Shown: positions 11,120 through 25,211, counted from the first letter of the stretch. The stretch: DNA of 64,000 nucleotides from Phoenix dactylifera (GCF_009389715.1 NC_052394.1:20586899-20650898); one strand, 5' to 3'. Program-made: numbers and translations. Notes: generated by a model from the letters alone, not told the origin.

Positions 11120-12770
11120 CAAATTCACTACTATAATTATTTTTCATTAATTCATCAATCTGAGTTTGGCTTCAGTATCTACTTTGTTCTTGGACCATCC
11201 ATATTTGTGGAGCAAATGATACAATTCTTTTCTAGAAGGGTAGTAGTTGTATTTTCTTACAGGGACAGTTTTAAACAGCAAAGTACCTATGAGTTTTTAC
11301 AAAGTGATCAATACTGACGGTGATTTGTAGCATATAGAGGATGAAGTCTGATCAAGTAGACCAGGCCTCAAAACAGTGAATAAGCACCAACATAGGCAAG
11401 ACAAGATGAAGATGAACCTTGGTAATGGCAACCAAAGGAGAGCAACAACAAATCCCAAAGGCACTACTTAATTGGGAGTGAAGTACAAGGACGGCAATGC
11501 CAATGTTGAAGATGATTGCGCACCCAAGAAATATGGCTCTGTTATAGCATGATTGATTCAAGTTAAGAGGAACAAGAGAAAGTATGGGGAATGTGCAATA
11601 TTCATCACCATGTGGCTCAAGATAAAATATAAACATATAAGGAATGTGGTCACTGCTATGGTGAGAAACTGAAATACTACAACACATGGACTACTACATT
11701 CTAACATATCGTTCCTTGAAACATAACAGAATCTAAAATAAACGCAACAGGAAAAGCAGCATAGCACCAGTTGATGGGGGCTCCCCCATCATAGCATGCA
11801 TGCGGACAATCTTATTCCACCAAGCAAGGGTTTTTATTAATACCTTTGCCAAATGGTGTTCCCAACTATGATTACATCCATATAAGAACAGAGTCAAAAT
11901 CTTGATGATCTCAATTCAAATCTAATTACTTGTACCTGTAGTCTGTATCTCTCCCAGCATACTGCACCAATGTTAAATATGAATTTGACATTTCAAATCC
12001 TCACGAAGGTAGCTGCCTAAAGTTAGCTACCAAGCACACAGTGATGAATTGATTTACACTCCAAGTGGCAAAATGATCTTTTTGGGAAGAAACAACATTT
12101 GTTTCTTTGCCATGTGCACACTTCAAACTTAATCTATTATCAATTTCATTTAGTGAAGTCACAGCAAGCTAGTGCTTGAATGCTTTTCATTTCTCTCCTC
12201 TCTCTTCTCAGCTTCCATGGACCATATTTATTAATATGAAGACACCCTCTGCAATCACCAGCATAAGTCTGGGGGTAATGAAGATTCAGGGGAGCCAAGA
12301 ATCTAGGCACTGTGAATCAGATCTACTCATCTGCCACATTATGCAACCAAAATGCCCAAACAATGAAATCTTGGACTCAGAAGCATCAGAAAAGATGATT
12401 AAAAAAGCCTCAAATTGACTAGGAGGGATTTAAAGACAATGTATAACAATAGCCCCCCTAAGAAAACAACCACAAGAGATTGCCGCTAATAGAACAAGTT
12501 TTGGAGTATAGAAAATGTTGTTCAGCTAAATACATATCCCACTACAGCATGCCTAACGAAATTTCAAAAGTTCACAGAAAATATATTATTTTTCAATATG
12601 AACAAGATAAATAAATCCATATCTGATGCACAAAATTTGCCTGTGAATTCCTGTATAATGTTGATGCTAGGATTAGAATGTAATCACTAAAACTTCAGAC
12701 AAGTCTTCAGTTATAACCAATTACCCAGGACTGTACGGAGGAATTGATAGGAGAGAGTAATACAGCACAT
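11120..12770. other. Spacer between the CCR-like pseudogene and the TIC56-like gene
   Basis: AT-rich, with short ORFs on both strands that show no family signature. It lies between convergent genes, so it holds their 3' ends; no clear element was recognised. Confidence 0.5.
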
Positions 12771-12778
12771 GTACCACT

Positions 12779-15700
12779 TTACTGTGGATCAGATGACGCA
12801 CGCTGGCCATAGATGGCAGCCTCAGCCTCAGCCCTTAGCTGTGCAGCCCGGTTTTCCCTGCGCCGTGCATCCCTTGCATCTGAATCAGCATGCACTTTCT
12901 CCATCACTTTATCAAATCCAGGAATGGTCTGCTGTAACTTGTTGTACACTCTGTAGCTCAGCTTGTAAAAGATTCTAAACATCCTCTGCATACGAAAGAA
13001 ATATATAATCATAACAGATTTCACCATTAAAAAGCATGAAGACAAATTCTTTCCAGGAAGATTCACGCCTGCTGGCAGACAGCAATTTAAGAAATGCCAG
13101 CAAGCAAGGAAAGGTTTGCAGTTTGTAAATCCAAGGCTTGTGGAATGGATCATTTGAGTCAAGAAGCCATAACTTTTTAAAGTTCATATAAATTACTGCT
13201 TGTAGTATAAATATGATACAACAAACCGTTCTTTTGAAGTCAGAGCCTTATGGAACTGGATTTCCTGCACGCTGCCCTTAAAATTTACCTATATGATTCT
13301 CATATCTCAGTTCTAACATCTTCAGGGCTCATAGCCTATATTACTTTGCCAAGCTGCCAAGTTTGTACAAATACTATCTGTTCATAAGATATGACAAAAA
13401 TGTAGTGTTCTTTTGAAATGAAGGCCCTGAGGATCTTGATTTCCTGCATATTTCCCTTATCGGATTACCTTCTCATGATTCTCGTTGTCTCGGTTCTAAA
13501 ATCACATGCTACTCTAGTTTTGTGAAAATAAAATTATACTGATCTGATCTAGGCTTGTGCTTCATGGTAGGAGAGATTAAAAGGACTAGGTGCGAATTAC
13601 AGAACAGAACAGAGTCAACAAGAAAGTTAGTTGACTAGCATACAAAAGGCAAAGTATCCAGATAACTTCTAGAAATCATGAAGGTACCTTGACATCATTG
13701 TTCCAATGCCTGATATATGGAGGACCTGTTGTATAAGAACCAAGAGGTTCACGGTACCATTCCCCATCATATGTTATTTGATCCATGGCTTGTTCTATGC
13801 TTAGAACCTCCCATGGCCTTAAACCAGGGATAATTTCTGCAAGACGGTACCTGCCAACAGAACGGATTTTGCAGTTATCTTAAATGACATAAATGCAATC
13901 TTGTGTCATCATAATCTCATGAAATATGACACTGTCTCAAAATTATGCAAATTGTTGAACATTAATTATACACATGGAACCCAAAGAATACACGTCCTAC
14001 AATTACATCTAAGTCATCCATATTCACAGTTCATCCTTCTTCCCAAACAGAAGATTTTAGTAAACAACAAAATGTATGCTTAACAAAAGCAATACCAATT
14101 TCCATCAAGACATTAGTTCAGCATGGCAGGCTGTAAATTCACATCACATGAAAAACTTTTTATGTTAATTTCAGCAAAAGCATTAATCTGTATCAAAGGA
14201 AAAGATATGAAGTCAATGCCATATAGGAAATATATTGATATAGTTCAAAATCATGCAAGACCAACCACTGAAGTTACTCTTAGAGGTAATGAAGAATGCA
14301 TACAGTGAAAAAAGAAATAACCGAATTTTAAGATTTAAGCAGGAAGCATCCTGAATCTTACTAAAGTAGTTCGCATAGAGCTTAGAGCTTCCACTTTTTC
14401 CAATAGTTTAAGAGAGCAGGAGGTTCACAATGCAACCAAAACTTACCTAGAGGCAAACAAGTACAGGCGAAACCAGCTATAAATGGTACTCATCATGGTC
14501 AAGGCCATGATACAGTGCAACCAAAAATTCCTAGAGAAGGCACCAAAATCATTAAGCACAAGAATACAGCAGAAAAGCTGAATTCATAGGATCCTCATTG
14601 AGATAGAGAGTGAACAACAACTAGCCTGCTGGATCACAAAATAGAGATCCTTGATCCATGATCATCTCAGTAAGGTAGCAAAAGTGAACAATAACTAGCC
14701 AGCCAAATCAATTGATGCTGTCAATGATCATCCACGAGTAGTTTAAACCTAGTCACTAATTCCAGTCTAAATAAATATTTATGTCACAGATCTTACTCTT
14801 TTATAGATGTTAAGAGTTTTTTACTTGAATATAGATTTCTGTAGAGCTCTAAACTTTGGTGGTTGGAGAATTTATTGTTTGGTAAAATATTGATTATCCC
14901 TCTCTTCTCTTCTCTCTGCTTCCCTTCTCTCTTCTTCATTTCTCAGCTCTTCCCCAATCTACCATATAAGAAAGAGGGTTGACTAGTTTGTCTCTTATTA
15001 CTCTCCTCTATATGGATAAACCTTCTTTCCATTTCTTTATCCTATTAATATGTTAATATGGAGCCAAATGGCTTCTGGGGAACCACACAGCAGAGCCCAT
15101 ATAAATCCCTTTACTTTTCCCAAACTGTTTCTTCAATGTTTCTGGTAATAGTATCAATTTGTTATCCATGATTCCAAATAAGCACTATGAACCTACCACC
15201 CTGCAAACTAAATTGATAGGTCAAAATACTCTTACAAAATTTGAACTGAAAAAAATGAAAATAAAATAAGGATGGAATTAGTGTCTTTTGTTTAAGCTCT
15301 CAATTTTTTTCTTTGTGACTTATCCATCAATTTCAATAAAATATGTCCACAAACACCAAACAGCCTCCAAGCATCAATTTCCCAGTAAAAGCACACTGAG
15401 AGAGAGAGAGAGAGATACTTATCCCTGGATAGGCTTAAATATAACACAACATATGTAAAAAGAAAAGTTCAAAAACATAACTTTGAAAAGCATGATGATT
15501 AGCTGAAGTGTAGTACCTATTTGATTAACAAGACTTCATTCCCATGATACAGTAGTATAATGACAAATAATTAATGTGGCATGTGAAGAAACTGAAACAA
15601 AAGAACAACGCAGTGGCAGGTAAAAGACCTTACCTGTATAAGTAAGAGGATGGAAACAAAGATAATGTTTCTTTTGGGACTGTCATGTTTATAAAAGAAA

Positions 15701-18700
15701 AAAAGTACCAGTCTATAAGCATCAATTTTTATAACATGTTAAGAGAAACCGCAAAACTTGTTTCTCAAACCTAGCACAACACATAAAAGAAAAAAATAAG
15801 AAAAATATATAAAAGAGCATGATGCACGGCTATATGCAATACCTATTTGATCAACAAGACTCCATTTCCTTAGTACATTAATATACCAAGAACTAGTTTG
15901 GCATCTTAAGTAACTGGAACAAAACAAAGAAAAAAAAGTGGCAGGTGAGACCTTAGCTCTTTGGGGATGTATTTGTTTGGCATGTGATCTCTTTCTAAAA
16001 TTGTAGTGAGTTCAGAGCCACTTGCCCAAAGAAATAGAGCATGACTAGGAATTCTCGCACCAGGCCATATGCCACCATTGGCTTCAAGTACAGCCATGTC
16101 GCGTCTCTTGCTCTCAATAGCTTCTTCTTGTAATTGCTTATAGGTCTTCTTCTCAAATCCCTTGAGAGGAGTCCACGGAGGAATGCCTTTCTGAAGTTTG
16201 TGTAGAAAAGCTGTTGCAGCAGCTCCTAGTCTGACTGAACAACAAATTAAAGCACATAAATAAATAAATAACAAGGGAGAATATTATCTCCAGGTCAACA
16301 TCTCTGTTTATTGTTATAGGAATTTAAAGTTTGAATACATTTTAAAACAATCTCTTCATGTGAGGCTATATATGTGCTCATAACATCTTGTTACAGCAAA
16401 ATATATTGACTGTTAAACAGATGCAGAGCCTGTTTGTGAGCACTTAATGCTTACTGTAAAATATAAGGCAAATAATACAATTCTTAATCATAACAAACCT
16501 TCCCAAGTGGCAATTGCTTTCTCCATGCCATAAATCATTCCAATGGGTGCCCACTCATCCATGTCATCACCCCAAATGAATGTATGTGTATCAATTATCC
16601 CACCAGCCCAGGCAGTTTTAAGAGTTATTAGCTGACATGGTCCTCTTGTACGTCCTAGACGATCCTTGTAGTACCAGCCACCACTTGGTCCACTTCTCAT
16701 GATAACTAAACAATTCATTTCAGGTGTGATTGTTAGAAGAAAAATGAATGTAACGGAATTCAAAGAGAAGCATATATGTCCTAATTATGCAGCATTTTTT
16801 AAAAGAGAAACAACTATAATAGGCCATGCTCATAGAATAGTAATTAAGGCATAATTAAGAAACTTAATACGGGGACTCTTGTTAGGAGTCTGTCTACCCA
16901 TTATAGAGAATCAAAAAATATATAGCCCACACTAGCAAATGTGATATTGGATAACAATGGAAAAACAAACAGCCATCAGTTCTTAGCCAACAGGATAGTC
17001 CACCGATTCAAATAGTAAAATTCAGAAATGAACAAGGGAAAAGAGGTTTACGATAAAAGAACATGCACAAACTAATTCCATAGATGAACTGTTAACATAC
17101 GAATTTTAAAAAAGGCGAAGTAATTTCCAAGTGTATGCTTTTAATCATAGGTTCTGTTAAGCAGTAGATGCAACTACTACAACAAGAAAAACATCAGCTA
17201 CCAAATCCCGCAAACTTCAATAGTTTACAATTCAGTGACCATTCATTTTTCTTTTACTATTTTAAATGATTAAGACCCCCCAACCTTTTAGCCAGCTACA
17301 ACTTCCCTGACATAAAGGCTCTGATATTTTGCCTCCTGTGTGTTTACCATATATAGCCAGCCAGTCCAGCCTGCTGTCACATCAGGTCCCACTAACCTTT
17401 CCCTGAGCCAAGTTAACCACTTTTTGATTTTACTCCTCTTCTCTGTCCCTAACAGCAGCAACAAGCAATCATAGAGTATAGCTAAACTTGTTAATCCTTC
17501 TATCTCTCAAATTGCAAAGCCCAGTCACTGCTAAAAGCAGATCTTGCTTTGTTATTACTCTTTTGCTTTGTTATTACTCCCACAGCAAAAATCAAATAGA
17601 CACCTTATTGCAGTTTATATTGCTGTACATTGTTGTGCTGCAAACACATATAACACCCACCCAGACCCTTCCGTGTGACTTGCATTTCCACTGCAAGAGG
17701 AACATCAGCATAGAGCTTGTTGCTAAGCTTTTTGCATGAAATTACGCAACACTAGAGGAATGACATGAATGTTCAAAGAGCCTGGAAGAGCCTCAAAAGA
17801 AGTGGGTATCTCCCTGATAGGTAAACTTCTTGGAACTACTGTGCATTTACTTAGAACCTGCACAGCTTACAGATGAAGTCGTTAGTTTAACCTTCTAACT
17901 AGTTCCAGCTTATGGCACACTTGTTGCATGTCAGGGTTGGTTTAAGAGACAAAATGGAACCTCATGCACCATCCCTTTCTTGTTCATTATTTTAGAATGC
18001 ATCTCACATTACAATCAACCAATTCCCATGATCTCACTTCCTTTACAGTAATTAGTGCAGGATTTCAAATTTGAAACTTGTTTTTATTCTTGTTTGCGCT
18101 AGCTTCACACTAGGACAGCATATAGTCAACCCATTAGGGTATCCTACATCAGTATACATATCAATATACATGCACATCTAGTATATTTATCTATTATCAT
18201 GGATGTTGTTCTAGTTGTAGTTGAAATATGAAGTAATTATGAAGTTCGAACCATTTCTTCATATCATGCTTGGGAATAATGATCAAGCAAAATGGAAGTT
18301 TATAACTGTATAATTAATTGTTTAACAAAAACTGTCAGCATGATCATCCTAAAAGAAAATTTGTACCAGCTTATTTGCTAATATCACTTCAAACCACAAG
18401 CATGACTATTAAACTGCTGCATTTTAATGATAGCATGTTTCCTTTCAGATAAAATTACCTACCCATCATAAAAAGTCCAAAATATTCATCACAATGCATA
18501 CATCACAAATGTCTTGAACACCATAGCATGGAAAAGCTTGTCCACCAAATCATAGTCAAAGATTGAGATCAATGGGGTAGTTATCTACATGAACAACTTC
18601 TAGCTTTGAGTCATTAACTAATGGAAAGTAATAAATATTTTGCATAACAAAATGACGTTTGCACATAGTGCAAGCTTTTCGAATTAATAACTATGGCCTA

Positions 18701-20675
18701 GAACAAGCATTGCTTCCCAATTTCCATTGTATTTTAAAACCACTGGTGATTGATAACTTGTGGTATCTAGACATTCATGTCCAGCTTCTAGAATTTGTGT
18801 CAAATATGTGTCTAAGTTGGATACGCATTGGACACTTGGATACTTATCATTTTTGTAATTGCAGCATATAAAGTTAGCTGAGATTTGAACTCCTCCAAGT
18901 TCATCCACTACGACAGTATCAAAAGTGAGCTTCTATTAGCTTTGTAGATTGGTCAAAAATGTAGATATTCTAAAAAAATTTATAAAATATTGTTTTTCTA
19001 AACTTTGTGCATACTAGAAAGTTTGGGGTGAGAAACATGCATATTGAAAGGCCTTAACAAATAATATATTTCAAATATTTTCTTTTATGCAATATTTACA
19101 TACATAATTTTAGTTAAAATTATTTTTTCTATGCCATATGTCTCCTTTTTTTCCCCCTCTTGACAAGTCAGACAGTTAGAGATGTGTTTGACTTAATTCT
19201 CACGTCTGTGCCTGCGCAGCATTGCCAATAACTTGCAAAATCCAACTCCCAAAACCAGTTTAAGTTAGCTATTTTCAAATATACTTTGCTAAAGAAATTT
19301 CAAAACTGAATTGAGAATAAAATAAATGTAAAAAAAAACATACTATCCTCAAAAAACATAATAAAAACTATAATGATATGTGCCACTCTTATACTCAAGT
19401 TGATAACAATCTCCACTGCAACCAAAATCCAGCACTGCAGAAATCTAGGAAAAGGTTAATCAAACAATCATTAATATAATGAAGATAAAGAATTTATGTT
19501 AAAACTTGCATTACACACTTAGCACACATGAAGCCAGCCATCCTGATGGGATCTTCTGATCCACTTTCACCACAATTACATCAAATGAACACAAGGAAAA
19601 ATAGCAGGGAACAGATGTCTAACATTTCCCATTTCCAGATAGGACAATTTAATTCAAATAGAGTTCAAAGCCAACCAAATATTGTCTAACTTTTAAACCA
19701 ACAGTATCAAACTCTGAAACAAACAACTTTCAGCAGTCATTTATACTCTCACTCCCTCCAGACACACCCCACTGAATTCGACATTCCCAAAAATAACTAC
19801 TACTCAGAGCACTGCTAGCAGACTGCAGTAACTAATATAATAACTTTCACTTCTTTTAGTTAATCGTCAAGTGCAAGAGTTTTTAAACTACATCTGTACT
19901 CATTAATCAAAGAAAGGAATTAAAATTCAAACTGTAATAAAAAAAAAAAAAACACCATTGTGATTGCTATGGTATTCAAAGCAGTAAATTTTGACTTACA
20001 GTCATAATAACGCTTCTCCAGCCTCTTATACCCAATTGCCTGGGCCACATCAATCGGCCGGCCGGGAGGGTAAGGCCGCTGCCTGAACCCCCAAAGCCCA
20101 AAAAAGAACTGCCTCGCAAAGTCCCAGAACTTGTTGTCAGACTCCCTCCTCGTCTTGATCGACTTCCTCGGCATTGGCCGGCCATCAAGCCCCGGCACAT
20201 GGGGGAGCTTTTTCCAGAGCTCGCGGTCCTCCCGCCGGTAGGGGTGCTCGTTCTCCTTGAGCTCCATCTCATTAATCTTGTCGGCGACGAGCTCGGCGCG
20301 CCTCAGGAACTGGACCACGGGATTCTTGTTGAACTCGTCCCACCATCTCTCGTTCTCCTCGATCTCCTCGGGCGTTGGGTTTTCCTTCTTCTCGAAGAAG
20401 GGGTCATCGGCGAGAATCCGCTCGACCTCGGGCGTGTGGCGGTAGTCGGGGCGGTGCTCGCACTCCCAGAAGAACTGCGCCAGCATCCGGGTGTACTTTC
20501 CCGGAGGCTCCTCGGAGGCATCGGAGGAGGAGACTGAGGAGCTAGAGTTTTGGGGGTTCTTGGGCTTCCGCAAGAAGAGGTTTCGGCCGCCGATGAAGGC
20601 GAAGTTGGAGGGTTTCGAGGGTTTTGGGGGTTGGGGGAACCAGTCGCCAAGCCAGCCGAGGTTGATGGACGCCAT
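12779..20675 (-). CDS. TIC56: TIC56-like chloroplast inner-envelope translocon component
   Basis: Five minus-strand exons join in phase: 20675-20000, 16705-16499, 16234-15952, 13850-13688 and 12985-12779, giving 511 residues against about 527 in Arabidopsis TIC56. The N-terminus is rich in Ser, Pro and basic residues, as in a plastid transit region. A GYF-like block (SGGWYYKDRLGRTRGP, then IWGDDMDEWAPI) lies near residues 228-280, and a second WYREPLGSYTTGP occurs in exon 4. The C-terminus is a basic coiled stretch (DARDARRRENRAAQLRAEAE). TIC56 belongs to the 1-MDa TIC20/56/100/214 complex that moves proteins through the inner chloroplast envelope, and has also been linked to plastid ribosome assembly. 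Intron 1 is 3.3 kb; introns 3 and 4 contain internal duplications. The family call rests on remembered similarity. Confidence 0.85.
13228..13503. repeat. Diverged direct duplication in TIC56-like intron 4
   Basis: Copies at 13228-13320 and 13407-13503 both begin GTTCTTTTGAA, share GATTTCCTGCA and TGATTCTC, and end near GGTTCTAA/AGTTCTAA. Spacing is about 180 bp. Confidence 0.7.
15398..15415. repeat. (GA)n microsatellite in TIC56-like intron 3
   Basis: Short run of GA units. Confidence 0.8.
15488..15957. repeat. Direct duplication spanning the TIC56-like exon 3 donor
   Basis: Copy one, about 15488-15631, and copy two, about 15818-15957, share GCATGATG, TACCTATTTGAT, CAACAAGACT or AACAAGACT, and GTGGCAGGT followed by GACCTTA. 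The second copy ends at the real exon 3 splice donor (minus strand CTAAG/GTCTCACC); the first carries the similar GTAAG/GTCTTTTACC within the intron. Confidence 0.7.
16706..19999 (-). other. TIC56-like intron 1 (3.3 kb)
   Basis: Bounded by the donor T/GTAAGTCA after the exon 1 end at 20000 and by acceptor GTTTAG before 16705. It is AT-rich with no recognisable gene or transposon; several ORFs of 60-80 codons look like chance. Confidence 0.7.
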
Positions 20676-20699
20676 GGATGGAAGAGGCTAGGGTTTCTT

Positions 20700-23600
20700 T
20701 GGAGGCGCGGGGCAACGGAGACCGGGGAGGGAGGAGGGCATTCGAAGGAGATGGGCATACAATGGATAGGACGGGACAACGGAGCGAAGCAGGAGAAAGA
20801 TGAGGAAAGGTTTAAAGAGTATCGGCGTATCGTACCGAAAAAAGAGTATCGGCGTCGAGTCCGTTATTTGGTGCTCCTTATTTCCACCTCATGGACACGG
20901 TACGCCGTTTCGGCATCTCAGCCGTTGGATCGATGGCCCTCTCCTTGGTCGGCAGATAGCAATGGAATTGTTTTCCTTTAAATCGATGTAATAATAGAAA
21001 TCATATTATGAAATAGGGCTTGTCTGTACCAAAAAAAAAGAAAAAAAAGAAATAGGGCTTGTCCAAGTAACCATACATATGTCTAGCCAAATTAAAAAAA
21101 ATCTTGAGTTGGGAGTTTGATTGTTGCAACTGCAAGTATTTGGATCTAAATAATGATAATATGAATAGATTTCATCCTTCTCTTAAGGGAGAATATGAAA
21201 AGAAAAATATACTGCACTTACTAATTATTGTCAAAAAAAAAAAGCATTATTAACTATATGTATATATGGGGAGATAGAGAGAGCTGGACTAGGATATATT
21301 TGTATGGATCTCCAATTAAATACAGTCAATTCTACATTAGATATAAAAGGTCCAATGGTCCTAACTTTTTTATGTGATCTATTATTTTTTAACTACTTAC
21401 TAAAAAATTTTGTTTTGGAGATTCCTTTCCTATGGATTAAGTGATAAAAAAATATGTTTGGATTAATTTTATTTAGATTGTCTATTTTTTGACTACTTAA
21501 TGCATAGTCTAGGATATCCAAATTATATAATTTTTGATATATTTGGATATAGTAGATTACATCTAATGATTCAGATTGTCAATATGAAAATTTCATTGTT
21601 CAATATAGAACTGATTGGATCTGAATAGAGATCCATTTGAGTGTGTGTGATGTATCATGCATATTTTAAGATAATATCACAATATCAATGACATGTACAC
21701 TTGCTCTGGAGGGATATTGATCGCATAACTCACTATAATTTTAGTAGCATAATATTTGTTACACATCCTGAAATGTACACAAATAAATGAGGATGTTTTT
21801 ATAATCTTGTCGATGATGGTTCAATGGTGTTGAGCATTTTTCTCGAATAGTTACATCTTTTGCATATATGCTCACAATAAATAACAAGCCCACCCTCCAC
21901 CAAAAAATAAGAAATAAAAATATATACATGTCACCTATTTTGATACTATCTTTAAATTTGAAGTGCCATTTAATTCCATTTCTTTTGAATTTTTATTTAT
22001 TTTTGGCTCTTTTATACTTCCTAATTCCTAAACACCTGCTCTTGCATGCATTAGATTTTCATATAACAATATTTGTTTGATTTTATTCTTTAAATATGAT
22101 AGGTTAAAACATCAAATTCATGTTAAAAAACTTTTAAGAACATGCATAAAGGATACCACTTTCTGTCATTGCATGAATTTCCGGTGCCTTTTCAATTAAA
22201 ATTCCTTCTATTAGAATTCATGCTAGAACATTTTAATGTCATTCTTTCTTATAATTTGATATTCATATGTTGGGTTGTTTAATTTACAATTATTGTAAAT
22301 TATAATAATTGTCGAGTGTGAGGCACCATAAAATCAGAGGATCCAAAATAAATAAATAACTAAATAAAGATATTATATATAGTTGCCCTTTTCTTCATCA
22401 AGGATACACCAATCTAATCTCTATATATTTTCATTGAAAAAATATATAAAAGAATTTGAAAGGTTGACAAAAATAACAGTGACTTTGCATGTTCCCAAAG
22501 TGAGTGTTCTGGACAAATCTTGACAATTAACTTAGAGTTTTGATGATGTAACCATATAAAATTTGATGAGTCACATGGAACTATCTTAATACCTAGATAA
22601 TCCTAATTAGGAACGAAAGCTACATGTTTGTGTAACAAATAGCATGTTACGCTCTGAACCCAGCATTTGGATCGGCCATATAATATAGCCACACGTCTTC
22701 TAAAGCGAGATCCAAAAGAATATGCAAGGTCTATAAATTTATCATAACCTTGCTATTAGTAGACAACATCAACCTCATTTCATAAGAAGATAAAATAATC
22801 CATCATTTATAAGTAATAAGAGTTCTCTAGTTATATATTTCAGTTATTTGACTTCTTCTATTCATCCTCTAACCAGGATCCCAAACTGTAGCCAAGCACT
22901 AAGCATCCTATAACTTTGAGAAAAAAAAAGTGAAGGAGCGGTGTAAGCTTTGCAACCTAGTAAAAATTCTCCATGCACACACATTATAATGCTGGAAAAA
23001 TAATAAGCTTGTATATCAACAATTTGGTAATTGATTGAATAACTATTAAATGGATCTAATGTATGTGTGTATATATATAGCAAAAAAAAAATAAAAACAA
23101 TACCAACAATATCATATCTCAGTCTATGGTTGACACACCACATATACCACATTTCATACATGGCCGACCAATCCAGATGCCCTCATTTTTTCCACTCTTA
23201 TAGTTATACAAAATCCAATGTAATTATGCCACAACTATGATTAAGTATAGTTCATTATCTTTGAATTAACTTTCTATGATTACTAAAATTAAGAATAAAT
23301 TGATATATTCCAACTAGAATAAGTAACATCACAATTCAAGCAACATCAAATTATCGGCACATGATACATATGTCAATATATATAAAATATCCATGGTCAT
23401 ATAGATGATATTACACAGAGATCAAATTATTTATCTTAATTATTAGTATATAATATATGCATGTACAAAATCACTTATAACCATGTAGATAATTGTGTTA
23501 AGGGTTTTTACCTCGACCGACCACAAACTCTAACATAGTTACCAACCAATACCTTTATTTAGAAACTATGTGCTTCTATAATGATGGTCATGTCAGGAGC

Positions 23601-24300
23601 ATGGCAACCATGAATTCTTTTTGGGAACAATAAACCACACAATGAACAAGCAACTCCATAATCATAAGATGATTTCAAATATGTCATATGCCATTAAGGT
23701 CATGCATTTAGACAAGCATAAAAAAGACAACATTAGTTTTAGCATACAAGATGCAAGAAGACATTAGATTTCAATTGGATAATTTGTGAGTTAGCATTAC
23801 CAATATAATGTTGCCAATATAATACATTTTGACATTCACATCAAATGCTTGTCCCATGTAGCATTTGCAAACTAAATTTTATCTACAATGTTAAATTTCT
23901 TATATTCTTTCTTGTTGCATAAAAACCTAACGTAAATATGTTTTAGCAAGAACTCATCACCATCCATTATCTCCGTGAGCTCGCTCCCTAAGTGTCCGGC
24001 GAGGGTAAGCCATAGACCAAACGATCTCAATCATCAACAAAGTGAACTAAATTAATATGCTAAGATTAACTAACTAATTCATCTTGACCATGCCATATCA
24101 TTGGTTGACATTGTGCAATAGGTAAGGACGATCTTAATTACGGTCTGATCAATGATTTGATCATTAGCTATACTGAAGGTCATAAAGAATCCATGCAGAT
24201 GTATAGCTGAAGACATGATTCTAGATGGTTATTTTAAAAAAAGTAAAATCACACGTAAGTCTTTTTAGGCCAGAAAAGGAGGTCCAGCCCCACCACCGTT
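20700..24300. other. AT-rich spacer between the divergent TIC56-like and GILT genes
   Basis: The first 250 bases are GC-rich leader and promoter of the minus-strand gene. The rest is very AT-rich with A runs and no coding signature. A short direct repeat (GAAATAGGGCTTGTC) occurs near 21011 and 21048. No RNA gene or intact element was seen. Confidence 0.5.
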
Positions 24301-24307
24301 TTCACCT

Positions 24308-24787
24308 TAAGGGCTCGTTTGGTTCGCAGGAAAAGGAGGGGGGAAAGTGTGGTCAACGGGAAAGTAATAAAATGCCTCTTGTTTGGTTGGAGTTTTCAAA
24401 GGAGAGAGATGGAAAAGTTGTATTCCCATGGGAATATGATTCCCACATTTCATGGAAAAGTCTTTCCCATGAGAAACATGGGAAAGTTAATGAGGTGGGA
24501 ATCACTCCTTTTTTATTTTTTCCCAAAAAGACCCTTCAACATTAAAAAAGCATTAAAGATGCATTAAAGAACTAATTTTTATTAAGGGCATAATAGGAAT
24601 TATACATAATTTTCCTAGGAAAGTGGATGGTCAACCAAACATAAGCACTTTGGAAATTTGTCACTTTTCCATGGTTAACCAAACATACCAAAAATACTTT
24701 CCTAGGTATCCTCTTCTTAGGAATCTGATTTCCAGGAATTATATTCCTATGAGAAAAAATACTTTCCGCGAACCAAACGAGCCCTAA
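24308..24787. mobile_element. Tourist-like (PIF/Harbinger) MITE with intact ends
   Basis: Element 24311-24784 (474 bp) begins GGGCTCGTTTGGTTCGC and ends with its perfect reverse complement GCGAACCAAACGAGCCC. It is flanked by TAA on both sides (24308-24310 and 24785-24787), the 3-bp TWA duplication typical of PIF/Harbinger. ORFs inside are short and unlike a transposase, so it is non-autonomous. It lies about 460 bp before the GILT start codon. Confidence 0.9.
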
Positions 24788-25211
24788 GAGACAACGGCAA
24801 AGCCGCTGCTGCCCTTTGAACCCAAAGTGAAATGCCTAGAAAAAGTGGAAAGAAGCGGGGAAGGGAAGGGGTAAGAAAGAGAAAAAAAAAAAGCAACACA
24901 AAGCCATACGCTTCTCCGCAGCTACTTTTTAATCTGACAGTAGCCGCCCACCAAGGTAGCATAAAATGAATCTGGCCCGTCCTTCAACCTCTTCCATATT
25001 TTCTTTCAACGGTCTAGATCCGATTTGTGAAACGCGGCCGTTTGATATTCTGTTCCGTGGCTTAACGTACCAAAGAAAGATACTTTTCCCAGTCTCGAGG
25101 AGCAGGACTCCGCCTTCTCTCCCCATCTTGCACTCCAACTGTGGCGAGAGCACCAATGGCGTGAAGAGGAGGCAATATTGGAACCAGAAACCCCTAAAAA
25201 TATCAAAGGTA

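Noticed and set aside
11880-11915. miR172-like word near AATCTTGATGAT
   Set aside because: Only about 12 bases agree with the mature miRNA and no foldback partner was seen.
20199-20537. Long plus-strand ORFs opposite TIC56-like exon 1
   Set aside because: GC-rich antisense shadows of the real exon; composition mirrors the codons of the minus strand.
24225-24545. 106-codon ORF overlapping the 24.3-kb MITE
   Set aside because: Crosses the element border, starts outside it and has no transposase motif.
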